Part shown: one piece after another, positions 1 through 11,132 of the stretch
Layout: each line of letters begins with the position of its first letter
How positions within the stretch are numbered: position 1 is the stretch's first letter
Assembly (NCBI GenBank): GCA_903772945.1
Contig: CAICTM010000310.1
Location: 1 to 64,000 of the forward strand
DNA: 64,000 bases
From: Seminavis robusta
Lineage: Eukaryota > Bacillariophyta > Bacillariophyceae > Naviculales > Naviculaceae
Direction: 5' to 3'
The notes under the pieces: model-generated
What the model saw: only the letters and a program-made list of their open reading frames with translations
Told to the model about the DNA's origin: nothing
Database searches by the model: none
Made by a program: the position numbers and the translations under genes

Positions 1-166
1 AACTAGTATTCTAGCTAGCTAGGGGTGTCTGCTTCTAGCTTGCTATGGGAATCTGCTTCTAGCTAGGGGGGATTTGCTTCTAGCTAGCTAAGCACAAGTT
101 AAGTACTAGCTAAGCACTAGAGGTGTCTGCTTCTAGTTAGCTAGCTATAGGGGTATCTGCTTCTAC
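1..166. repeat. Degenerate minisatellite rich in CTAGCTAG
   Basis: About five imperfect copies of a unit that reads roughly GGGGTRTCTGCTTCTAG joined by CTAGCTAG/AGCTAAGCAC spacers fill the left edge of the window. The rest of the stretch up to 415 holds no gene and is probably the promoter and 5' leader of the gene that starts at 416. Confidence 0.7.
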
Positions 167-415
167 ACTGAAACCTTTCTGCCGAGGTTACACAGCTCCG
201 CTGGCTTATTATAATAGTACTGAGCGCTGCCGGGGTTCCTCTCGAAAACCGCAAAACTGCGCAGAGCTGGCGGCTGGCGGCACAAGGTCCGGTGTACTGT
301 ACTAGCTAGCTAGTAGTAGGAAAAGTAAGAACAAAAAACAGATCGAAACCACAAATCTATCCGCTTCTCTCTATGCATACTAGTAGCTCTCCTCTCCCAT
401 CAAAAGGACAACAAC

Positions 416-3400
416 ATGAACTCCATGGAAAACAACTCTATATCTGACCCCCGGCTTTCATTCTCGACACTCACCGATGTGATCACCTATTATGTCAAGG
501 AAAACCCAAATCACCCAGTTCACACCTGGCTCAATGGAGATGGCAAGGAAGTCAACCAAGTCACGTACAAGCAACTTGATGAAGCCTCCACAGCTGTTGC
601 TGTCATGCTCCTAAAGAAGGGATGCAAGAAAGGTGATCGTGTCATGATTGCATATCCTTTTGGCCTCGAGTTTTTCGCTGCGCTACTTGGCGCAATCAGA
701 GCCCAGCTCGTTCCTTGTTCGATCTACCCACCAAACCCAAAGCAACTCAAAACGGAACTAGCCAAGTTCAAGCGTTTTGCCGAAGATGCCGGAGCCAAGT
801 ATGCCCTAACAACGGGCAAGTTTGCCATCATCATGAGGGCTGCAAGTTTTGTGGCCAAAAGTGGCGTTAAGTGGTTAGCCACTGACAATCTTGACACGCC
901 TTCTATGAAGGAACGTAAGAAGCTGGAAGGCCACAACAACAAACACCCTGTCGATACGGAACACGTTGCTTTTGTGCAGTACACTAGTGGATCGACTGGA
1001 TTCCCGAAGGTGAGTACATGCCCTTGGAAAGAATCGGCCAGGGCGTAGTAGAGTGCCTGATATCTAACCACTGCAACTCGTTGCTTGCTCCTGCAGGGTG
1101 TGGCTCTATCCCACAGAGCTGTGCTGGAGAATTGCCGTCGCGTCACCGAGACATGCAAGGCGGACCTCTCCAAGGTGGCTGTTATCTGGCTGCCTCAGTA
1201 TCATGTAAGTTTCTGCGTGTTGATTTGCTTTCCAGAAGTGTTAGTATGTCCTAAACTACTGTCGCGTATGACTCCAGGACATGGGACTGGTGGGAGGCTA
1301 CCTGACATGCTTTTACTCAGGTTGTGCCTTGAAGGCGACGAGTCCCCTGAACTTCCTTTCAAGGCCCTTGTTGTGGAATGAAATGATAACGAAGTACAAG
1401 GCAAATGTTGCAGCCAGCCCAAACTTTGGGTGTGCCCTCCTCATGAGGCGGCTTCAGCAGGCCAAAGGAGTGACTGCAGACTGGAGTTGTGTTGACCGGA
1501 TCATTCTAGGTGCCGAGCCCCTCACAAAGGAGGTTGTCACTGGACTGCAGAAAGATCTGAACATGCGGCCAGAAGCGATCAGCAATGTATTTGGCCTAGC
1601 GGAGTGTGGAGTCTGGATTACCGGATCCGTTGCCAATTTGAACACAATGGTTGATGAAACTCACATCAACTGTGGACCTGCCAAGTTTCCCCATGGACAG
1701 GTTCGCATCGTCCAGGACAAAACTCGTCTTGTGCCAGAGGGAGAGGTTGGCAACATTTTTGCTCAGTCTACAACTGTTGCCACTTGCTATTATGGTCAAG
1801 CAGAACGGACTGTCGAAGCCTTCCGCAACATCTTGGAAGGCGAAAATGGTTATTGGCTTGACACTGGTGACCTCGGTACCATTGTGAATGGGGAGCTGTA
1901 CGTGGTTGGGCGTGCTAAGGACGTTCTCATTGTTGCGGGTAAGTTTTCGCTCCGGTGCACAATCTTTATCCCTCTTGGAGCACAAACGATGCTCACAGCG
2001 CCCCTCATCCTACAGGAAAGAACCACTATCCCACTGACATCGAAGCCACTATCAATAATGCACATGCTGGAAGTGTAAAGTCTGGAAGGATTGCAGTATT
2101 TCAGCTGGATGCTGAGAGTATTGGCGTAGCAGTTGAGCATCGACAGAACCGTGTTCCCAGTGATTGCAAATTGCATGTTGACATTGCTGGCCTGGTATCA
2201 CGTCAGCACGGCCTAGAGGTTCAGAAAGTGGTCATTGTGAAGCCTGGGAAGATTCCAAAGACCACTTCAGGCAAATTGAGGAGGTTCCTGATCAAGCAGA
2301 AGACCATGGACAATCAATGGTCTCCCAATGATGTTTTGTTGCGCTTTGAGAGACCTCAACAGCCCCAGCTTGTGTCCCCTTCTTTCTTAGAACGATCCTT
2401 TTCATCCCGTGGTTTCTCCAATGATAAAAAGACAATGGAAGAGATGCACCAAGAAGTCTCCCAGGAAATATCAATGTCTTTCCGAGCCTCCAGCAGGCGT
2501 CCATTCGGAAGACTTGGTGACTTGGAGGGAGAAGCGCAGAATGCTCGTGCACCAAGTAAGGCCCAGTGCCCTTTCTCGGGTTCCAAAGGCGTCGTTGTCC
2601 CACCGAACGTCTCCCCTTTTACCATTGGGGCCGCCAATGGAACGGCACACCCTTCGGATGCTTCGCTGGGTTGGTATGAGTTTTACAAGGGAGCATCCTC
2701 GAAATCCTACAATCACCGTCACTTGACGGAGGTGGCTACGATCGACTATCCGTCTGTAATCAGAAACCTATCTGAGTACGAAAGAAGGCGTGACTGCGGT
2801 GAAGTAACAAGGAGCTACGATCTTGGACTCACCATGCTAGCCAATAAGCGTTTCTGGACCGAAATCCCTGGTTGCGGACCTCGTGATGTTGTCTTTGCGC
2901 TTGACAACGACTCACATTGTGAGTTTCGGAAGAAGACGGTGGCTTCATTGGCCAATGCACCCAGCAAGGATGTGATACGGCTGGAGATCAAAGGATTCCT
3001 CGAAGCCAGCAAGCTGCTTGGATACAATCAAATCCGTCGGTGGACCATCCAGTTTGTCTATCGACTCCTTACCGAGGAAGAGCTCTCTCTCGAAGAGACA
3101 AAGGAATTCATGGCACTGCAAGGATTCACGTACGATGCGATGACACGACCGCACGATATTCCTGAAGATGAGAGCATGCTCGAGCTCAAGGCCAACCTTC
3201 TTCGATCGGTGATGGTTAGGATCAGTGTGCCCGAGTATCACGCCTCTGCAATCATAGACCTCATGGTGTTCGCCGGCATTCAAATTGCAACTCTGATCAA
3301 CAACTGCTTGTCTTTGATCTACTGCGAAAACAAGTTCTTTGACGGAGAACATTACGAGCTGAATGAAAGCATTGTTCGCCAGTTCGTTTGGGAGTGTGTT

Positions 3401-6400
3401 CGTCTCTTTCCGCTTGTGGGGGGTGTTCCTTGGTACGACGGCGATACCAGACACGTCGCTGTGATTGACATGTGCGGCAGAGATTCTTCATTGTGGGGGG
3501 ACGACAATTACAGTTTCCGCCCAAACCGATGCACAGTAGAGGAATATGAGAGTAGATCCTGCTTCTTCGCAGAACAAGCTGGGAAGTATGGCTGTCCAGC
3601 AAGAGATCTCGCGCTAGAGGCAACCTGTGCCTTCTTGTTGGAAGCAGTAGAACTGGAATGGGAACGAAGTACATGTAGCACATACGACACACTTCCTTTC
3701 TTCGACAGAATCGACTTGAAACAGAAGAGGCACATTGTGGTTGTGGGTGGTGGGATCGCAGGCCTCGCTTGCGCAATGAGACTAGCGGAGGGAGGTACGG
3801 TAAAGGTGACAGTCATTGAGAAGAATGAGAGCATTGGAGGCCATGCCGGTCACGTTGAGGTCTTTGACAAAAACGTTCGCAATCCTGCATTTGGAGCATT
3901 CACAGAAAGGGAGTGGCCCAACCTAGTGGCGCTGACTGAAGAGCTCGGTGTAGAGCGGATTCGCCTTGGCAACCTCAATGAGGCAGCCGGAAGGATCGCA
4001 CTAGATGGCCATGTTGTTCCTGAGGCACCTGAACCTGAAGTCAGACGCTTTATGGCTGACATGCTCAGTGTATACCAGTTTCACTCTACTGAATCCATGG
4101 AGACATCACTTGGGGAATTCCTTGATAGCAGAGGCTACACGGAAGACTTTATTGTCTACTTCGTCCTCGGCCGAATGACTTTCTTCTTCGCCGGACAAAC
4201 CGTCCAGGAATACCTGGACTATCCGGGTAAGTATGCAGCGCAAGTGCTACCGGTACGGCACGGTAACATCCGTTTGCACCACCTGGCAACATCTAACTAT
4301 CCTTCCTGCAACTTATCTTCCAGTGTATCATTTCGCATGGTTTGTGGTGGCACAAATGATGGCGACAGAAGATGTTGGCATTTTCCGCCTGAACAACAAA
4401 GAGTACATGAAAGCCATTGAGGCTCGCCTGAAAAGTCTTAGGGTTGAACTGCTGAAGGGAACCACTGCCACCTTGGAGAGCCGAGAAGGACAAGATGGAG
4501 TGAGACTCAGGCTTGAGTCTGAAGCTGGGGAGATTGTCTTTTCTGCTGACAAACTGGTTCTTGCCATGCCACCCAATGCTGCCTCTGCCTTTCTGAGCAA
4601 CCACGTCAGAAGCCACGAACATGCTCTTACTCAATTGAGGTGTCCCTCTGAGACTGTCGTCTTGCACAAAGATGATAGGTGGGGGAGCAACTCTTCCAAA
4701 GCTTTCATGTTTGCACTGATGCCAAACATCGGAGAACCTCTTCCTTCCCGTGACCAGACTGTGCCACTAACTACGTCCATGGTTTGCGGTAAGTGGATCG
4801 ATAATTTGTATGACAAGTCTGGAAATCCAGCCGGCACTAATTGTCTTTGCCCATGTGCTTCAGACAATGATGGCCAAACAAAGATTTACAGCACTCACTC
4901 CTATGGCAGTTTCAATGAGCTAGACATTGTCGGGCCCAAGAAATACTTCAGGTATGCAGAATACATACATATACTTGTACTGTTTTAGATGTCTCTGTCC
5001 TTACACTTTCATTACAAATGCTTCGTGCAGTTTTGTCCACACAAAGCTGACCAAGGCAACCCTTACTTGTAGAGAGACATTGCAGCAAAATCAAGGAAAG
5101 CACAACACCTACTTTGTTGGAGGCTGGTCCAGAGGGTTCATGCTTCATGAAGATGCGCTGGTCAGTGGTATTGATGTAGCGAACAGCATCCTGCAATCTT
5201 TTGGGAAGCAGACTAGAGATGCATTGGCTCGTGCAACACCACTGTTGGAGCTGTCTGATATCAAAAACAAGATGGAAATCACCAAACTACAGATGATTGA
5301 GGGTACATTGGAGTCTCAAATACTGTCAGTGCTTGAAAACTTCTTGGGTCCCAACATTGATGTCACGAAATCATGGACAGAATTTGGGCTTTCATCAATC
5401 AAGGCTGTGGAACTGGCACATCACCTTCAAACTGAATTTCTGGTTCCAGTTCCTGCTGACTTCGACCAAACTTTTGAAAACCCCCAAACTCTTCTTGCAT
5501 TTCTGGCTCAAAATGCCGGGACTGTCAAGCCCTTTCCAATTGAGACAGATGACATTGGTGAGGCTTCAGAGTCTTCCCTTTCTTGGCCTTTGGCCACATT
5601 CCTTCAGTTGCTGGGATGCATTGCACTGCTCTTTGTGGTGGCTATCAGTCTTATCCCATCATACTTCTTTGTCTCTGCTCTGGATGATGCATCACATCTC
5701 TTACAGCCAATCATGATACCAATTTGGTACACAAGTTTTTCCATGGTAGTTGTTGCTTGCAAATGGATTGTCATTGGACGATACACGCCCCAGCAAGTTT
5801 CCGTGCCCTCCATGTCATACTTGAGGTGGTGGTTTGTTGACAGGCTAGTCCATGCATGGGAGAATTGGTGCGGCTTCTTGATCAAAGGAACACCCCTGAT
5901 CACCATTACCTACAAGTTGCTGGGAGCCAAGATCCATCCATCAGCTTCAATTGACTCGTTCCTTCGTGAGTTTGATCTCATCAAAGTTGGCAGCGAAGCC
6001 ACTGTTGAGCATCCTGTTCGATGCCGGTAAGTGCAGCATGGTATACATTGCAATAGTGTACCAGGGCTGCCTTGTCTCACCGTGCCTATCTTGCTATCCT
6101 CAGTAAATTCTCTCACTGGAAAGAGGACGAGGCTCCGACTCTTCGGTTTCGACCCGTGGAGATTGGTAACAACGCAAAACTCCTTGGACATGCGGAGCCC
6201 GGAGTTTCCATTGGAGACGGGAGCTGTGTCCAGAAACTTAGCTCAGTCCCCGAGTGTGCCAAGGTGCCACCCAGAGTGATGGCTCTTGGAAGCCCCTCCT
6301 ATCAAAGCCCAACATCCCCACAAGGGAACAGTAACCGTCATTGGTTCCAGATTGGTTTGAGCAAGTGTGTTCTCCTTTGGGTGCAACTCTACCTTGCTGC

Positions 6401-7673
6401 TGGTCTTTTCCAAGTTGCGTTTGTGCTTGTTTCATTTCCATCACCGGCTCTTGACAACTGGCGCTATGGAAGTTTGTGTCGCCTATTCTTGATACTGATT
6501 GTCCAAGCCATACTTATGGTGGTGTCTACAATTCCCGTCAAATGGATGTTGATTGGCAAGCGACGACCTGGGCCCGTTCGATCATCATGGGTCAGGGAAG
6601 CCATTGACTGGTTTGCTGACTACAACTACCATGTCAGTTGGATGTTGTTCAGTTCACTGGGTGCCAATTCTGTCTGTGTCAACCTCCTGCTAAAACTTTT
6701 GGGCCTTGATGTGGACCTCGGCAGCAAGGTTTGGGCTCACATGTTCCCTCCTTCCCAGGTTGATCTCATATGCATCAACGACTCATTTGTTTCTGAGACA
6801 GAATTTTGCACCAAGAACTCTCAAGAGGAGTATCAGAACATATACATTGAGGATTGCAACATTGGTCATACGGTTGTAATTGAGGCCGGAGGACCTCCAC
6901 TCGTCTCAGAAACGGTGCCTCCAATGACATTCTTGTCTGAAGGTCATACTGCTGCATATTGCAACAAGCCAAGGCAAAAGAACGGAACACCATACTACAC
7001 AAAGTTGTGGGCAGATGTCTTTGCCCTTTTCTTTCTCGTGTTGCTTTTCATGAGTGTTTTGCCAACAGTTGAAGTATGGAAAGCCATTGAGAGAGGGATG
7101 TCAAGCGGTGTTTCTCACTGGATGATCCAGCTTGTATGTGCCATTGTAGTCCAGAGTGCTACACTTTACATCTCAATCATCCTGGCACAGATTCTCTTCT
7201 ATCCAACGGTCAAGCAGGGATCGCTGATGATGAGCACTTGGCGAGCTGGTTTCCTTCAAGTCTATTTCTCCTTCATCCACAGTTTCTGGCACTGGTCTTT
7301 CCTTCACATGTTTTGGAGGAGCCCTGGTCTTTTTGGCCCAGTATTGAAGGGTCTTGGATCCAACGTGGATGGGCGATTGATTTACTTTGGTGGGCTGGTG
7401 GATGACTTCCCAAGGCTTTCTTTTGCAGACCGTTGTATCATTGATTCAGCGAGGCTAGTTGCCGGACATGCCGGTGTGAGAAACCAGATTCACCTCGGAC
7501 AAACGCATCTATCAGGGCTTGTCCATCCTGGTTCATTGGCGTTGGGGAATACCCAGATGAATTCTGATGAAAATGTTGAAGTTGGACCAATGGTTTTCAT
7601 AACCACAATCCTGGCCACGAAGTCTGAGCAAACTGACCCCGACATTGAGAATCAGCTCGAGTTTGATGCGTAG
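416..7673 (+). CDS. Multidomain FAAL / P450-like / FAD-oxidoreductase / ACP / Pls-PosA-type membrane synthase
   Basis: Predicted exons: 416-1009, 1097-1204, 1278-1938, 2016-4226, 4324-4788, 4864-4951, 5031-6026, 6104-7673, all GT-AG and phase-consistent, giving about 2230 residues. Residues ~1-560 are a fatty acyl-AMP ligase: YTSGSTGFPKG, LPQYHDMGL, LDTGDLG and a C-terminal KTTSGKLRR. Residues ~650-1010 are P450-like: I-helix-like FAGIQIAT (~873), ExxR at E914-R917, and a heme-ligand-like Cys981 in GCPARDLAL. Residues ~1025-1425 are an FAD amine-oxidase/desaturase-like domain, with GGGIAG at ~1032 and GWSRGFMLHED near the end. An acyl carrier domain follows, with Ser1498 in GLSSIKAVEL as the probable phosphopantetheine site. 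The last ~670 residues have several membrane segments and hexapeptide-like stretches, as in the terminal domain of Pls/PosA NRPS-like enzymes. I infer activation, carrier loading, oxidation and membrane-linked release of a fatty acid. Product unknown. Confidence 0.85.
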
Positions 7674-8669
7674 TTCTTTGACTGTTGTCGCTCTGGCGAG
7701 ATGTTTGGTGGGGATTTTTTTAGGGTAGGCCATATATGGTTCTAACTTTTGAAACAGTCGTATGGTAGCACAACTGGATGTCCTGGATCATCTCGTTATG
7801 GACGCCTCGACGCCCCGTTCATCATGAATGAATGCCTGGCTGCGCTCCATCGCACGACAACCTCACAACCTCGCCGCTTCTTCTGGCTACCCAGCACGAA
7901 ATCCAAAGACCGACAGCTGAATGACGATCTCTAGCTTGTGTGAGTGGTACCACGGCGTACCGGTATTCCGCAAGAGTGCCGAAGCCAATCTTTTTGCCGG
8001 GGCGAGTAATCTTGTACCAAACCAATCCCGTGCTCCCCGAACAGATCCAACAGTGCCTTCACGGCACCAGTTAGTTTCGTCTTCCACCCAAGTTTGGCCC
8101 GCTGCATGATGGCTTCGGCACTCGAGTACATTACAGGTTAGCTAGCTATTAGCCAATGGCCAACACTATGACATACGGTATGGAGAGTGGAGAGGGATAC
8201 CGGTACCGGTATGAGCAAGTTATATCCTTCGCTCTCCGGTCTCCGGTTCGGTTACCGGATCCTACCAGTACCGGTACCGATAGCCACTTTGGAGTTCGGC
8301 TACCGATACCTACTCGGTAAAGGTTGTGATACTGGCAGTTAAATCGCAACTACGATGCGGTTTTAAGAAGGTCTTCCGAAGAGGAGCAAGGATATAAAGC
8401 GTCCAAGTTGAACCGGGTTTAAATAAGCGGCAGCAGGACTTAAAGAAGGCGGAATACAGGAAGCAGTTTTTGGTTCTTACGTACCGGACAGGTACCCTTG
8501 TCGACTGACGTGGTTCAACTCGTGGTTCATACCAGTACATGTACCAGATACCAACAATTTCCGGTTTGCTTCGGATCTGCCTACCGGTAGCATTCAGAGC
8601 TCACAAAATCCTCGTCCAAGCGTCCAAGCAACACCTCAAAGCCAATCCAAACTAGAAAATTCATTGACC
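7674..8669. other. Intergenic spacer with TACCGGTA palindromes
   Basis: No supported gene. The stretch holds the 3' flank of the megasynthase gene and the upstream region of the dehydrogenase. It contains nested palindromes such as the TACCGGTACCGGTA run at 8198-8211 and a related block at 8263-8283. Confidence 0.6.
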
Positions 8670-9746
8670 ATGGTACCCGCTGCCACCAACCCCAACCTTT
8701 CCAATGCGGTGTGCGTAATCACCGGCTCCAACTCTGGATTTGGCATGCACGTTGCCAAAGGAATCGCCAGGCAAGGAGGTGCTGTGGTAATCTCTGGGAG
8801 AAATGCCGGAAAAAATGAAAGAGTCAAAGCCGAGTGTGAAGCATTGGGAGGAAAAGCGATTGCTGTGACGACGGATATTTCCGACAATGAGTCCGTCAAG
8901 AACCTTTTTACCAAGGCTCGAGAAGCCTTTGGTGACATTACCCATGTCTTTCTCAACGCTGGCGTGTTCCCCACAAGCTGTCCCAACTATGCCCTGGACG
9001 ACGATGAAGTCGCCATCAAGGAGATTGAAAACCAAATCAATATCAACGTCAAAGGAACCCTGTTCACGGTTCGCAAGGCCTTCAAAACTCTGACAGAACA
9101 GGGCAAGGGCGGATGTGTGGTCTTCACATCTTCGGTTGGAGCCAGTATGGGCAATGGCTGTGGTGAGATCTTGCCCGCTGGCAACACCATCTTTAGCTTG
9201 TACACCAGCACCAAGACGTTTGTGGATTCCGTTGCCCGAGGAAGTACCACTTTTCTCAAGGATCACAACATTCGAACATACACCATTTCCCCTTCGGTTT
9301 ACATCACGGGCCTTTACGGGAACCAAGCCGCCGACGGTACTGGATCGGTAGTCAACCCACTCTTGAAAGACTACAGTGGCGATGCTCGTGACGTTGCCAA
9401 GGTTGTTTTGGCATTGATGGATGGAAGTTCCTCGTGGAAACCAGGCTCCAATGTGGCCTGTGAAGGACCCTTCACCTATGATGTTCACGAACGTTACAAG
9501 ATCATGTATGCTCCGGAATCCTTTGGTATTGCATCGCCCCCCATCCCAATGGAATCTCTTTGCAACTACTTGGGAGAGCCGGCGTCCGTTACCAAAGAGG
9601 ACCTAGAAGAGATTTATGCGGACTACAAAGCCGCGCAACTGGAGCAGGAAGCAAAAAAGGGGGCAGCTTTCAAGGCGGCCAAGGAGGTGGAACCTGAAAT
9701 ACCCAATGTGTCGGTCGATGGGGACATTAAAGAAGTCGTCTGCTAA
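8670..9746 (+). CDS. Short-chain dehydrogenase/reductase (SDR)
   Basis: A single-exon protein of 358 residues. It starts at the ATG at 8670, which sits in a good eukaryotic context (ACCATGG). It has the NAD(P)-binding motif TGSNSGFG (residues 18-25), the structural NAG (96-98), catalytic serine candidates in FTSSVG (154-155) and the active-site YTSTK (Y178, K182). The order and spacing fit a classical SDR with an extended C-terminal tail of ~100 residues. Such enzymes interconvert alcohols and carbonyls with NAD(P)H; the substrate cannot be read from the sequence. No signal peptide or membrane segment is evident, so a soluble enzyme is likely. It lies 1 kb downstream of the megasynthase in the same orientation, so a role in the same pathway is possible but unproven. 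Confidence 0.9.
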   Translation: MVPAATNPNLSNAVCVITGSNSGFGMHVAKGIARQGGAVVISGRNAGKNERVKAECEALGGKAIAVTTDISDNESVKNLFTKAREAFGDITHVFLNAGVFPTSCPNYALDDDEVAIKEIENQININVKGTLFTVRKAFKTLTEQGKGGCVVFTSSVGASMGNGCGEILPAGNTIFSLYTSTKTFVDSVARGSTTFLKDHNIRTYTISPSVYITGLYGNQAADGTGSVVNPLLKDYSGDARDVAKVVLALMDGSSSWKPGSNVACEGPFTYDVHERYKIMYAPESFGIASPPIPMESLCNYLGEPASVTKEDLEEIYADYKAAQLEQEAKKGAAFKAAKEVEPEIPNVSVDGDIKEVVC

Positions 9747-10554
9747 ACGTCAACTGAATTTGAGCGGAGAAAACGAATGATATTCCGGTGTCGAGGATGG
9801 CGACATGCCAAAACTTGGACGTGGTGCTCCGATGCATGTTGCGGAGGTAAAGTGGTCAGCCTGCCTACCGATACCATGATTGAATTATACGGTATCGGTA
9901 TTAATAGCGCTTTTATGTAAAGGAAGTAGAAGTTTTGCGTACAGCTTTGGGCTTCATACTTTTACATGTAGTGAAAAGGAAAAGATCAAGTGATCAGTTA
10001 GAGATGTTACGATATCATTCAGCACCAACGAGACGAATGCTCAGGCAGGTCAGCCAAAACTAGTAATTCACCGGATGAGTCCAACTTTTGGTTCGTTTTT
10101 TCTCTCTCGAGCTCTCTGTCTCTCTCGTGGTACGGATACCGTAGGGTAGGCTGCGTCAATTTGAGAAGCTTGTTGTGCTTCATTCTACTAGTACCGGTAC
10201 CACTGCGAGTACTAGTACTACCGTACTAGCTAGTAGTACTAGCTAGCTAGTACAGTACCCACGCTGAAGAATTCACATCGTTTCGTGGCTGGTGTGTTGT
10301 GGAACCCACGGCGTGTTCCTCGTTTAGCACCAGTCAGAAACGATTAAAATATGCCGAAGAAAGTGTGCCTGTCCTCTCGTCCAAAGTGGCGCGGCCTAGA
10401 CGGCTGCCTTGCTCGACATTCAAACAAAAAGCGCTCCCTCTCTCCTCGATCTCTTCAGCAACAGCCACCGGACGTCACAATTTGCCATCACCTCGACTTG
10501 AAAGGACTCACTCTCTTCAACCTCTCTCTCTATTTCAACCAAACAAATCAAACC
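9747..10554. other. Intergenic spacer and histone promoter region
   Basis: No gene seen. Around 10180-10262 there is a dense cluster of self-complementary motifs (ACTAGT, GTACTAGTAC, CTAGCTAG, TACCGGTA). The last ~300 bases form the probable promoter and pyrimidine-rich 5' leader of the H2A gene. Confidence 0.55.
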
Positions 10555-11132
10555 ATGAGCGGAAAAGGAAAAGGAAAGGGTGGCCGTGGCGACAAGAAGC
10601 AAGCCCAGAGTTCTTCCAGCAAGGCCGGTCTTCAGTTTCCCGTCGGTCGTATCGGTCGTTACTTGCGTCAAGGCAAATATGCCACTCGAATGGGAGCCGG
10701 AGCCCCCGTGTACCTCGCTGCTGTTCTTGAGTAAGTTCGGTCGACGGATCAGCGCGTGTGCCAGATGCCGACCAAACGAAGACTAACTTTTTGTGTTGCT
10801 CTTTCCTATAGATACTTGTGCGCCGAAATTTTGGAGTTGGCAGGCAATGCCGCTCGTGACAACAAGAAGAGCCGTATCATTCCTCGGCACATCACCCTTG
10901 CCGTCAAGAACGATGAAGAGTTGAACAAGCTGCTTGGAAACGTCACTATTGCTAGCGGTGGAGTGTTGCCCAATATCCACGCCGTTCTATTGCCAAAGAA
11001 GACCAAGGTAAGCACAAACAGTAGCCATGAGACGTGACTTCACATCAAACCGAAATTGGACAACACAGCTCAATGCGTCTTTTCCCCTTTTTTGCGCAGC
11101 CCGGCAAGGGAGGACAAAGCCAGGATTATTAG
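10555..11132 (+). CDS. H2A.X: Histone H2A.X-type
   Basis: Exons 10555-10730, 10812-11007 and 11100-11132 join in phase to a 134-residue histone H2A. The N-terminal tail [14 protein letters not shown] is followed by the canonical fold: [39 protein letters not shown], then [10 protein letters not shown]. The C terminus is GGQSQDY. SQ-acidic-aromatic is the defining H2A.X motif, in which Ser131 would be phosphorylated by ATM/ATR-type kinases at DNA breaks. The last 11 codons sit alone in a small third exon, so the SQDY tail depends on correct splicing. Two introns suggest a polyadenylated, replication-independent histone rather than an S-phase cluster copy. No other histone gene is adjacent. Confidence 0.95.

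Noticed and set aside
10299-10554. Upstream in-frame or overlapping ORFs before histone H2A
   Set aside because: The H2A start at 10555 gives the canonical N terminus; upstream frames are leader sequence.
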